Notes: a model not told the origin generated them from the letters alone. A stretch of 8,212 bases of DNA from Opitutia bacterium (GCA_025351035.1 JANXWT010000248.1:1-8212), one strand, 5' to 3'; positions 1 through 6,172 are shown, numbered from the stretch's first letter. Program-made: numbers and translations.

Positions 1-161
1 GCATGCAACTGGGTTTGTCAGCCGAAACCGCCGAAAAGCACCGGTTCAATATCCAGCACAAACTGGATTTGCACGGCCGCGTGGAGCTGGTGCGCTACGC
101 GCAGGACCACGGCTTCACTTTGGCTGCGCGCTGGCGAGCTGACGCTGCATCGCCTTCCTGA
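1..161 (+). CDS. C-terminal end of a LuxR/NarL-type HTH regulator (5' partial)
   Basis: The frame is open from the window edge to a TGA at 159-161. It reads the second half of a LuxR/NarL (GerE) helix-turn-helix: LGLSAETAEKHRFNI, then QHKLDLHGRVELVRYAQDHG. This matches the family pattern in which the recognition helix (S-x-x-T-V-x-x-H-R-x-N-I) is followed by a last helix with K-L-x-L and E-L-V-R-Y-A. Such domains usually end response regulators that bind inverted-repeat promoter sites. The N-terminal part, probably a receiver domain, lies outside the window, so the response-regulator identity is inferred. The conserved fold ends near base 119; about 13 more residues form a non-conserved tail. 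The gene converges on, and overlaps by 47 bases, the 3' end of the hybrid kinase at 115-3984, which is its likely phosphodonor partner. Confidence 0.85.
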   Translation, partial: MQLGLSAETAEKHRFNIQHKLDLHGRVELVRYAQDHGFTLAARWRADAASPS

Positions 162-3100
162 GCCGGCTGATTTCCCGCCGCAATGAGCGGAGCGGGCTGT
201 CAAAAACTTTAGCGTCACAGACCCGGGCGAGGTCCTCGACCTTGATCGACGCGGAGCCGAGTGCGGTGTGGCCAACGAGCCGGGCGTGGGAAAGCACTCC
301 ATGCGCGGCGTCGGCGGTGCGCCGCAAGTTGAGTGACTCGGCCGCAGCCGCCAGTTGGCGGTCGGCTTCGTCGAGCGCCCCGATGAACAGTTCGATTTGG
401 TGAACGAGGCCAGTGCCCGTGCCGTCGGAAATGTATTCGAGCAAAGACAGGTCGACCTGGCCCTTGGCGGTCTTGGGCACCGCCGGTGCCGCCGTGGCGA
501 TGAGTTGGCGGCGACCGGCTTCGTTGAGCACGCGCCGCAGTTTTTCCGGAGTGAGGGGTTTGCCAACGAAGGCGTCCATGCCGGCGGCGAGGCATTGGGC
601 GCGATCTTCGGTCGTGCTGTAGGCCGTGAAGGCCAGGAGCAGAACTCGCCGCCCGTCGGCTTCGTGGCTCCGGATCCGGCGGGCCACCTCGGTGCCGTCC
701 ATGTCGGGCAGGTTGCGATCGAGAAGCACGATGTCATACCGGTGGGCGTCGAACAGCTTGAGCGCCTCGGTGCCGGAGCACGCGTGATCGCAGGTCATCC
801 CGAGTTTGCCGAGGACGGCGCGGGCCGCGATTATGTTGTATTGCAGATCCTCGACGAGCAGCACGGCGCGCTGGCTGAACGTGGTCGGCGAACGCCCGGC
901 CGCAGCCCATGCACGCGCTTCCAGCGGCAGGCGCAGAAAGAAGCAGGCGCCTTGGCCGGACTCGCTGAGCACGCCGACCGAGCCGCCCATGCGTTCGGCG
1001 AGCAGGCGGCACGAGGCGAGGCCGAGTCCGGTGCCGGCGACCTCACTGGAGCGGGCTCCATTGAGTCTGGAGAATTTTTGGAAAAGGCGCTCCTGATCAT
1101 CGGCGCTGATGCCGGGCCCCTCGTCGGCGACGGAAAATTCCACCAACTCGGGGGCTTCAGCACAAAAGACGGCGCTGATCGTGACGGGACCGCCGGCGTA
1201 TTTCAGGGCGTTGGAGACAAAGTTAACGAGAATCTGCTGGATCCGGCCGGCATCGCCAAAATAGGCGGGCGCCAGCAGCGGATCGATGTCGATGCAAAGG
1301 GTCGAACCGCCGTGGGCGGCCTCGGTCTTCATGGTGGTTTCGACGGAGTGCAGCAGCTCGGCCGGAGCGAACAGTTCCGGATGGAGTTCGAGGTGGCCGG
1401 CCTCGATGGCGGCAAAGTCGAGCACGTCGTCAATCAGCGTGGAGAGGTAAAAAGTGCATTCGCGGAGAGTGGAGACGAGCTCGCCCTGCTTGGAATCGAG
1501 CGGAGTGTCTTCGAGTGCGAGGGCGAGGCCGACAATGCCATTGAGGGGATTGCGAATGTCGTGGCTCATGTTGGCGAGGAACTGGCTTTTTGCGGCGCTG
1601 GCCTGAGCGAGTTGGGCGGTGCGCTCGGTGACCTTGGCTTCGAGTTCGGCGTTGCGGCGGCGCAGTCGACGGATGCGCCAACGGAAGACGCCGTAGCTGG
1701 CGCCGGCGAGGGCGAGAAGTCCACCGGTGAGCGCTGCAATGGTGCGCCACCACGGCGGGTTGATGACGAAGCCGAAGTTGGTTTCGTCGCTGGTGACGCC
1801 GGTTTCGGCGACGGCGCGCACGCGGAAAGTGTAGAGGCCGTCGCGCAGCGCGTTGAGCTCGCGGCGACTCGAAGCATCGGCCGGCATCCAGTCGCGGTCC
1901 ACGCCGTCGAGTTTGGTCTCCAAGCGCAACTGCGGCCGCAGACCATAGACAGGCTCGGCGAATTCAAAGCTGATCACGCGGGTCGAGTAGGGCAGCGCCT
2001 GCGTGATCGGTCTCAGTTCGTTGGAGTCGTCAAACCGCGCCAGTGCCTTCAGGAGGGGAGCTTGCGGCTTGGGTGCAATTGGGTCGCCAGAGACACGCGT
2101 GCGCAGCATACCGATGGAGCCACCGATCCAAAGGTCAGTCGAATGATTCGGGCCGGCCTCGGCAAAAATGCAACGGGGTGAACCGATTTTTTCGAGACCC
2201 TCGACCGAGTGTGGCTCCCAGATCGCCCGGTCTCCTTGAATCAGGATGCGAGCGACGCAAGGGAGGCGGGTTTCAGTTCCTTGGTAGATAATCCAGATAT
2301 TGCCATCATCACTGGCGATGGAAGCTCCGGTCACCTGCCGTGGGGGACAATTTTCGATCGGGACGAACCGTTCGGCGGCGGGACCCTTGATCCACCCGCC
2401 CGCTGCGGTGAAGTTGAGCACGGTGCCGTTGGAAGACCCCGCGACAACACTACCGTCAATTTTGTCGGGCAGGCCAAAAGCCGCCCCGGCTTTGATAGCT
2501 TCGACTGCGGTGGTGCTGATGGGCCGCGCGAGCAACGTGCCCTGTCCAAAATTGCCGATCCAAATGCGCCCTTGGGGATCTTCAGCCAAGCTTGCGCTAT
2601 ATCCGGTCAGATTTTGAACGAGAGTCTTAGGCTCGCTGTCTGAGCCGAGGAGCATGATCGCATGATCGGCAATGGCGAGGACCTTGGTTGGTTCCAGAAC
2701 GGACGGCCTTACGACGTAATTGTCACGGCCGTTGGAGAGCAGCTCGGTGGGTTTCCAATCGTTGAATATTCGGATAAACCCGTAGTCGGCCGCGATCAGA
2801 CCTTGGGTCATTGAGAGCAAATCAACGGGCTTGGAATATCGGCCGGCAGGATCGATCAACTGAAAGCGCTGCTCAGTAGGATTGAATTCAAACACACCGC
2901 TGGCTGATGCCACCACGAGTTTTCCCTTATGGCGGACGATAATGTCCACGGGCTGTTCCGGCAATCCGCTGAGCTGGCCGAACGTTTCAGTTGGGGCATT
3001 CAACGCCAGGTGGGCAACGCCTGAAGGGGAAGTCAGCCACAGCGCATTCTCTCGGTCGAGATAGAGTGAATAGACGGATCGGAAGGGCGGGCCGTTTTTT

Positions 3101-3984
3101 TCGGAAATGATCCGGTCGATGGTCCCATCAGGGCGCACGAGCACCAGTCCGTTGGTGTTTGTGCCGATTGCCAGCCGACCATCAGGCAGGCGAAGGGCGC
3201 TCGCCAAAATATCGTGGCGCAGGAGTTCCGACACGGCCGGTGCGATGGGTTCCGACCTGCCGCTTGAATACCGGAACAAGCCTGCAGGGGTGACCGCCAA
3301 AAAACCTCCGTCGATTTGCTCGCAGAAGCTCGCGCCTGTCGATCCGATCGCCTCAGCGGGAACGATCAGTTCGGGACCGTTCAGGCGAACGGCATAGATG
3401 CCGGTGGGTTTATGAGAAAAATATACGACTCCCCTGGACCGCCAGGCCGGCAGGCGGCGGGCGCCGGGCATGTCCCAATATTGGATTTTTGTGCCGTCCC
3501 AGTGAATCACGCGGTTGCTTGTGACGAAAATTGCGCCGGCTCCTTCGGCAAACGTGTGCCAGACCAAATCGAGATCCGCGAGTTGCTTGGGCAAGTGAGC
3601 GCGGAGGCTGCGGTAGGTAAGTTGGCTGTTCGGTTGTTTCTCATACCATCCAATTTCATTGAAGGCACCGGCCCAGATGCGCCCGTCAGGTCCGTAATCC
3701 AATGCGCGGAGTCCTGTGATACCACGGGTCCGATCAACCAGCCAACGTTCCCCGTCGAACTGGATCAACCCCACCGCGCCAAAACGGAGGATGCCGTCCG
3801 GCCCTTGGGTCGTGCCAAACGTCACAGAGTTAATTCCGATTTCCTGATTGGAATAATATCGGAGCAGCGGGCTGCCGTGCTCAGCGGACGGTGTTTGAGA
3901 AAAGCACAAGCCAGCCCCGCAAAGCCAGAGGAGACCCGGGGTAAGAATGCCAGACAGCCGCCGCCGAATTACGGGCATTTTCAA
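115..3984 (-). CDS. Hybrid sensor histidine kinase with periplasmic propeller, receiver and Hpt-like domain
   Basis: This 1289-residue inner-membrane phosphorelay sensor resembles the Reg_prop/Y_Y_Y hybrid kinases. Residues 1-30 form a Sec signal (R-R-R, then a hydrophobic core). Residues about 40-630 are a beta-propeller sensor with Reg_prop-like blades, such as PDGRIWAG near 100 and PQGRIWIG near 470. A Y_Y_Y domain lies at about 675-742 and a membrane span at about 747-767. HisKA carries phosphoacceptor H808 (NMSHDIRNPLNG). HATPase_c shows N925, the G1 box DEGPGI (954-959) and the G2 box GTGLGL (984-989). The receiver (about 1040-1155) has E1045/D1046, phosphoacceptor D1089, T1120 and K1142, so it looks active. 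A C-terminal helical module (about 1176-1280) resembles Hpt, with candidate H1228. The sensor probably detects a periplasmic ligand; carbohydrate is common for this family but not shown here. The given start is TTG at 3984, 8 bases after AGGGG on the minus strand. An ATG two codons later (3978) is equally possible. Confidence 0.95.
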   Translation of the reverse strand: MKMPVIRRRLSGILTPGLLWLCGAGLCFSQTPSAEHGSPLLRYYSNQEIGINSVTFGTTQGPDGILRFGAVGLIQFDGERWLVDRTRGITGLRALDYGPDGRIWAGAFNEIGWYEKQPNSQLTYRSLRAHLPKQLADLDLVWHTFAEGAGAIFVTSNRVIHWDGTKIQYWDMPGARRLPAWRSRGVVYFSHKPTGIYAVRLNGPELIVPAEAIGSTGASFCEQIDGGFLAVTPAGLFRYSSGRSEPIAPAVSELLRHDILASALRLPDGRLAIGTNTNGLVLVRPDGTIDRIISEKNGPPFRSVYSLYLDRENALWLTSPSGVAHLALNAPTETFGQLSGLPEQPVDIIVRHKGKLVVASASGVFEFNPTEQRFQLIDPAGRYSKPVDLLSMTQGLIAADYGFIRIFNDWKPTELLSNGRDNYVVRPSVLEPTKVLAIADHAIMLLGSDSEPKTLVQNLTGYSASLAEDPQGRIWIGNFGQGTLLARPISTTAVEAIKAGAAFGLPDKIDGSVVAGSSNGTVLNFTAAGGWIKGPAAERFVPIENCPPRQVTGASIASDDGNIWIIYQGTETRLPCVARILIQGDRAIWEPHSVEGLEKIGSPRCIFAEAGPNHSTDLWIGGSIGMLRTRVSGDPIAPKPQAPLLKALARFDDSNELRPITQALPYSTRVISFEFAEPVYGLRPQLRLETKLDGVDRDWMPADASSRRELNALRDGLYTFRVRAVAETGVTSDETNFGFVINPPWWRTIAALTGGLLALAGASYGVFRWRIRRLRRRNAELEAKVTERTAQLAQASAAKSQFLANMSHDIRNPLNGIVGLALALEDTPLDSKQGELVSTLRECTFYLSTLIDDVLDFAAIEAGHLELHPELFAPAELLHSVETTMKTEAAHGGSTLCIDIDPLLAPAYFGDAGRIQQILVNFVSNALKYAGGPVTISAVFCAEAPELVEFSVADEGPGISADDQERLFQKFSRLNGARSSEVAGTGLGLASCRLLAERMGGSVGVLSESGQGACFFLRLPLEARAWAAAGRSPTTFSQRAVLLVEDLQYNIIAARAVLGKLGMTCDHACSGTEALKLFDAHRYDIVLLDRNLPDMDGTEVARRIRSHEADGRRVLLLAFTAYSTTEDRAQCLAAGMDAFVGKPLTPEKLRRVLNEAGRRQLIATAAPAVPKTAKGQVDLSLLEYISDGTGTGLVHQIELFIGALDEADRQLAAAAESLNLRRTADAAHGVLSHARLVGHTALGSASIKVEDLARVCDAKVFDSPLRSLRREISRLRKAMQRQLASAQPK

Positions 3985-4038
3985 TGCCGTTACCCCTAGG
4001 AAGCTCCGTGGCCAATGGCGATGCGAATCTCGACTGGG

Positions 4039-4056
4039 CTACCGAAATTCCGGTAG
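4039..4056. promoter_or_regulatory. Inverted repeat in the kinase/RiPP divergent promoter region
   Basis: A perfect 6-base inverted repeat, CTACCG-AAATTC-CGGTAG, lies in the 118-base gap between the divergent starts of the kinase (3984) and the Cys-rich peptide gene (4103). The 18-base dyad is the size expected for a dimeric regulator such as a LuxR/NarL-type protein. It could serve either promoter. No convincing -35/-10 pair was found beside it, so the regulatory role is inferred. Confidence 0.35.
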
Positions 4057-4102
4057 GCGGAACGATGGAAAAAATGGCCGGACCGTAGAAAGTGGTGACG
4101 TT

Positions 4103-4312
4103 ATGAAAGCCCCAACACGTTACGTCCTCGGAGTGCTCTCCTGCCTCCTGCTCGCTGTCGGATTCACCGATGCGGCCGATCAACTTGACCCCATGACTCA
4201 CAGTTCGTTTCCGAAAGGTCTGGCGCACAGGTTGCTGAAATGCAACGCGGGCTGCGACCCCTGTCTCTCCTGCTACCCGTGCAGTCTGCCTGTGCAAGCT
4301 CGTGGCTACTGA
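4103..4312 (+). CDS. Small exported Cys-rich peptide, candidate RiPP precursor
   Basis: This 69-residue peptide matches no family I recognise. Residues 1-7 (MKAPTRY) are basic and 8-21 are hydrophobic (VLGVLSCLLLAVGF). A T-D-A/A-D stretch then fits a signal peptidase I site near residue 24, so it looks Sec-targeted. Residues 25-46 form a polar linker. Residues 47-60 hold five cysteines (C47, C51, C54, C57, C60; spacing C-x3-C-x2-C-x2-C-x2-C), followed by the tail SLPVQARGY. The stop codon overlaps the ribosome binding site of the YcaO gene, so the two are co-transcribed and probably translationally coupled. The likely role is substrate for the YcaO enzyme, with Cys residues converted to thiazol(in)es or otherwise modified; this is inference. 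The alternative is an unmodified metal-binding or disulfide-bonded secreted peptide. ATG 4103 was chosen because it begins the signal peptide; the frame is open back to an ATG at 3947, inside the kinase gene. No strong Shine-Dalgarno precedes it. Confidence 0.75.
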   Translation: MKAPTRYVLGVLSCLLLAVGFTDAADQLDPMTHSSFPKGLAHRLLKCNAGCDPCLSCYPCSLPVQARGY

Positions 4313-4315
4313 GGA
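4311..4315 (+). promoter_or_regulatory. Ribosome binding site of the YcaO gene, overlapping the upstream stop
   Basis: GAGGA lies 8 bases before the ATG at 4324 and shares two bases with the TGA (4310-4312) of the Cys-rich peptide gene. It is among the best Shine-Dalgarno sites in the window. It sets the YcaO start at 4324 rather than at the upstream in-frame ATG at 4240, and it implies that ribosomes ending the peptide gene reinitiate on the enzyme gene. Confidence 0.75.
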
Positions 4316-4323
4316 TACAGCAT

Positions 4324-5211
4324 ATGCTCAGCCTCGCGGCATTTCGCTATCGGAATGTATTCGCCGGACACGGCGGCCCGGTGGATTCGGTCGAGTTTGG
4401 CGATTTTTCGGTGTGCGGTCACCAAATGATCCAAGCCAACGCCCGCTTGGTCGCAGAGCTGATTCCGAAACGAGCACACGCCATTTACGGCGACGCCGAT
4501 GGCTCGGGCACGCACCGGCTGGCGAGTGTCGCGCGGCACATGGCGATCTCCGAGGCGCTGGAGCGTTGGGCCTTTAACTCCGTCGCGGGCACCGCGCGCG
4601 TGGCGGAGTTTGGCTTCGATGTTGATCCATCGTCGAACGGGATGTCGGCGTTTCCAGGTCTCCTCGCGCGCAATGCCCGGCGCAAGGCGATGCTCGAAGC
4701 GGTCGAGCGCCACAGCCTCATTGCGTGGTGGGAAGGTCGGACTGTCGGGCGCGTCTGCGACACGGACTGGCCCGGCGTCTCGGGCGTCGCGATCGAAGGT
4801 CCGTTCGGCGGCGTGACGGCGCTAGTTTTTGCCAAAACCGATTTCGGCATGTATGCCTACGGGCACGCGGCTGAAGAGACTTTTGGCACCGCGTGCGAAC
4901 GAGCTGTGATCGAGTTGGCACGGCACGAACACGTGATCCGCTCGTGGTGGCTGGCCAGTATTTCAGGCGACAAACGCAGGCCGTCGGATTTGTTCGAGCG
5001 TCGGTGCCTGTTTTTCTCAACGGAGGAAGGACACGAGCAATTTCTCCGTCGAATCAGGGAGCGGCCCATGGGCCCGGCGCCAGTGGCAGAACTCATCTGC
5101 GACCGCGAAATACCGGGACCATGGTCGGACTACGCCACCGTGTGGCGCTACGCGCTGCGGCCGCCGGCCGATGGCTTCCTGTGCGCCGGGCACGACTATT
5201 TTTTTTGGTAG
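4324..5211 (+). CDS. Stand-alone YcaO-family protein (putative RiPP cyclodehydratase/thioamidase)
   Basis: This 295-residue cytosolic protein shows the YcaO ATP-grip signatures in order: ISEALERW (E77, E80, R81), matching the first E-A-x-E-R element; DPSSNGMSAF (102-111), matching the SS-N/G-G element; MLEAVERHSLIAWW (123-136), matching E-x-x-E-R before a W-W; and YGHAAEETFGTACERAVIEL (179-198), matching the late G-x-A...E helix. YcaO proteins use ATP and Mg2+ to phosphorylate a backbone amide and install azolines, thioamides or amidines. The protein is short for the family (often 400 aa or more). It ends in GHDYFFW without the C-terminal Pro-rich motif of azole-forming members, and the residue four before E77 is Met rather than the common Ser. 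No E1-like, TfuA, dehydrogenase or transporter gene lies in the window. The start at 4324 follows GAGGA, just after the Cys-rich peptide gene, its likely substrate source. An eight-T run codes the C-terminus. Family assignment is firm; reaction and substrate are inferred. Confidence 0.87.
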   Translation: MLSLAAFRYRNVFAGHGGPVDSVEFGDFSVCGHQMIQANARLVAELIPKRAHAIYGDADGSGTHRLASVARHMAISEALERWAFNSVAGTARVAEFGFDVDPSSNGMSAFPGLLARNARRKAMLEAVERHSLIAWWEGRTVGRVCDTDWPGVSGVAIEGPFGGVTALVFAKTDFGMYAYGHAAEETFGTACERAVIELARHEHVIRSWWLASISGDKRRPSDLFERRCLFFSTEEGHEQFLRRIRERPMGPAPVAELICDREIPGPWSDYATVWRYALRPPADGFLCAGHDYFFW

Positions 5212-5221
5212 CGCCGCAAAT

Positions 5222-5243
5222 GGCCGTCCGCAGGGACGCGGCC
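5222..5243. repeat. GC-rich hairpin, REP-like intergenic palindrome
   Basis: The bases GGCCGTCC and GGACGCGGCC flank a GCAG loop and can pair into a bulged hairpin of about 8 base pairs, 10 bases after the YcaO stop. It has no following T-run, so it is not a clear intrinsic terminator. Its form resembles short palindromic repeats scattered between genes in GC-rich bacteria. Whether it is repeated in the genome cannot be seen here. Confidence 0.4.
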
Positions 5244-5259
5244 CTCCAAAGCAGGGCGC

Positions 5260-5289
5260 AAAAAAAGGCCGCGCTCCGAGCGCGGCCTT
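5260..5289 (-). terminator. Rho-independent terminator of the leftward coiled-coil gene
   Basis: An 11-base-pair perfect stem (left arm 5265-5275, right arm 5279-5289) with a 3-base loop is bordered by seven A on the plus strand (5260-5266). Read leftward, this is a strong GC hairpin running into seven U. It lies 25 bases beyond the stop of the gene at 5314-6129. On the plus strand no T-run follows, so it serves the leftward gene and at most weakly the YcaO operon. Confidence 0.9.
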
Positions 5290-5313
5290 GGGCTAAGAAG
5301 AAAGCGGGAGAAA

Positions 5314-6129
5314 TTATTTCTTGGGCATCTGCGCCTGCAGGTCGTTGAGGCGCTTCTCGAGGGCGTTCATGTCGTTGACGAGGCGCTCTTCCATTTTTTT
5401 GCGGTCGGTGCTGTTGACGATGCTCATGCTGGCGGCGTCGCGCACCACGTTGGCCGGCAGGGAAAGGAGGCGGGTGATAAGGCCCTGGTCCTTGAAGCTG
5501 CTCAAATAGAGGGCGGTGATTTCGTGGGAGAGCTTGAGCGAGTCCTGCGCGATCGCAGACGACTGCGCGAGGTTGTTGTTCAGCGTGGCGTTGCGGGCCA
5601 TCTCGGACGTGAGCACGCCGCTGATCTGATCTGAGATGCGTTGGCTGTAGCCATTAATCGATTCACGGGTGAGGTTCTGGTCCTTGGCCATCTCGCTGAG
5701 GATGGGGGAAATTTTCTCAGCCATGCGGGTCGAGACTTTGTCGACTTGCTCGTTCTGGATTTTCTCCGCTTCCTCGGGAGTCTTCGGGAGCGGATTGTAG
5801 GGCTGGATTTTGTGGGCGATGGCCTCGGCGAGCTGGTTGACTTTCTCGGCATTGATCTTGGCGAACTCCTCGTCCGTCATCAGCGCATCGGCCTGCCGCT
5901 TGGAGATGGCGTCCTTGAGCAGTTGGTTGACCGCTTCGATGTGCCGTCGGGTTTCCTCTGCCGACGCTTTCATCTCCGCGTTGGTTTGCTCGCGGAGGGC
6001 CGAGATTTCGGCCTGCTGCCTCGCAGCGAGTTCAGCGACGGTTTTCTGGTTGAACCAGAAAGCGACGCCGAAAATGACGATAGCAGTAAGGAGCACTGCG
6101 GGAAGTTGTTCTTTGAGCTTTTGCCACAT
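5314..6129 (-). CDS. Membrane-anchored coiled-coil protein of unknown function
   Basis: This 271-residue protein matches no family I can name. It begins MWQKLKEQ, followed by a single hydrophobic segment at about 9-26 ending in FGVAFWF. That reads as an N-terminal anchor with the rest in the periplasm, although the orientation is uncertain. Residues about 30-80 are rich in Ala, Glu, Gln and Arg with heptad-like spacing (coiled coil). A short Pro-rich break (PYNPLPKTP, 110-118) follows. The remainder is helical, with a terminal heptad stretch at about 243-267 ending in Lys-Lys. There are no cysteines and no catalytic motif. A structural or scaffolding role in the envelope is a guess. The gene has its own terminator (5260-5289) and is divergent from the 6211 gene. 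The ATG at 6129 is preceded by a CA-rich leader without Shine-Dalgarno. Confidence 0.8.
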   Translation of the reverse strand: MWQKLKEQLPAVLLTAIVIFGVAFWFNQKTVAELAARQQAEISALREQTNAEMKASAEETRRHIEAVNQLLKDAISKRQADALMTDEEFAKINAEKVNQLAEAIAHKIQPYNPLPKTPEEAEKIQNEQVDKVSTRMAEKISPILSEMAKDQNLTRESINGYSQRISDQISGVLTSEMARNATLNNNLAQSSAIAQDSLKLSHEITALYLSSFKDQGLITRLLSLPANVVRDAASMSIVNSTDRKKMEERLVNDMNALEKRLNDLQAQMPKK

Positions 6130-6134
6130 GGTGT

Positions 6135-6154
6135 GAGTGTGTTTGAGTGTGCTT
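6135..6154. repeat. Tandem decamer in the leader of the coiled-coil gene
   Basis: Two adjacent 10-base copies, GAGTGTGTTT and GAGTGTGCTT, differ at one base and lie 6 bases upstream of the leftward ATG at 6129. In the mRNA they read as CA-rich repeats where a Shine-Dalgarno would be. They could be an unstructured A/C-rich translation enhancer or simply low-complexity sequence. Confidence 0.4.
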
Positions 6155-6172
6155 GATCGACACCGATAGCAG

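Noticed and set aside
355..2181. 608-residue open frame on the plus strand
   Set aside because: It is antisense to the kinase's Y_Y_Y, HisKA, ATPase and receiver domains. Its composition (Gly/Ala/Glu-rich, no domain) is that of a GC-rich shadow frame, and it starts at TTG.
3316..3999. 227-residue plus-strand frame over the kinase N-terminus
   Set aside because: It is antisense to the signal peptide and propeller region and has no coherent domain; the kinase frame explains this DNA.
3947..4102. Upstream extension of the Cys-rich peptide to the ATG at 3947
   Set aside because: It would overlap the kinase start, run through the promoter dyad and bury the signal peptide inside the protein. ATG 4103 gives a proper signal-like N-terminus.
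4133..4144. Lipobox VLSC in the Cys-rich peptide
   Set aside because: Cys14 lies within the hydrophobic core with seven more hydrophobic residues after it, and Leu at -2 is atypical. A signal peptidase I site near residue 24 fits better.
3881..4297. 138-residue minus-strand frame across the divergent region
   Set aside because: It overlaps the kinase start, the promoter gap and the Cys-rich peptide with no domain or signal. The peptide frame has coupling evidence that this one lacks.
4240..4323. YcaO start at the ATG at 4240
   Set aside because: It would overlap the Cys array in another frame and has no ribosome binding site, whereas ATG 4324 has GAGGA at 8 bases.
5164..5206. Intrinsic terminator inside the YcaO 3' end (CCGGC/GCCGG plus T8)
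   Set aside because: The stem is only 5 base pairs with a 16-base loop, and it ends about 9 bases before the T tract, too far for a standard terminator.
5641..6156. 171-residue plus-strand frame
   Set aside because: It is antisense to the coiled-coil gene. Its Leu/Gly/Asp-rich composition mirrors the helical protein on the other strand.
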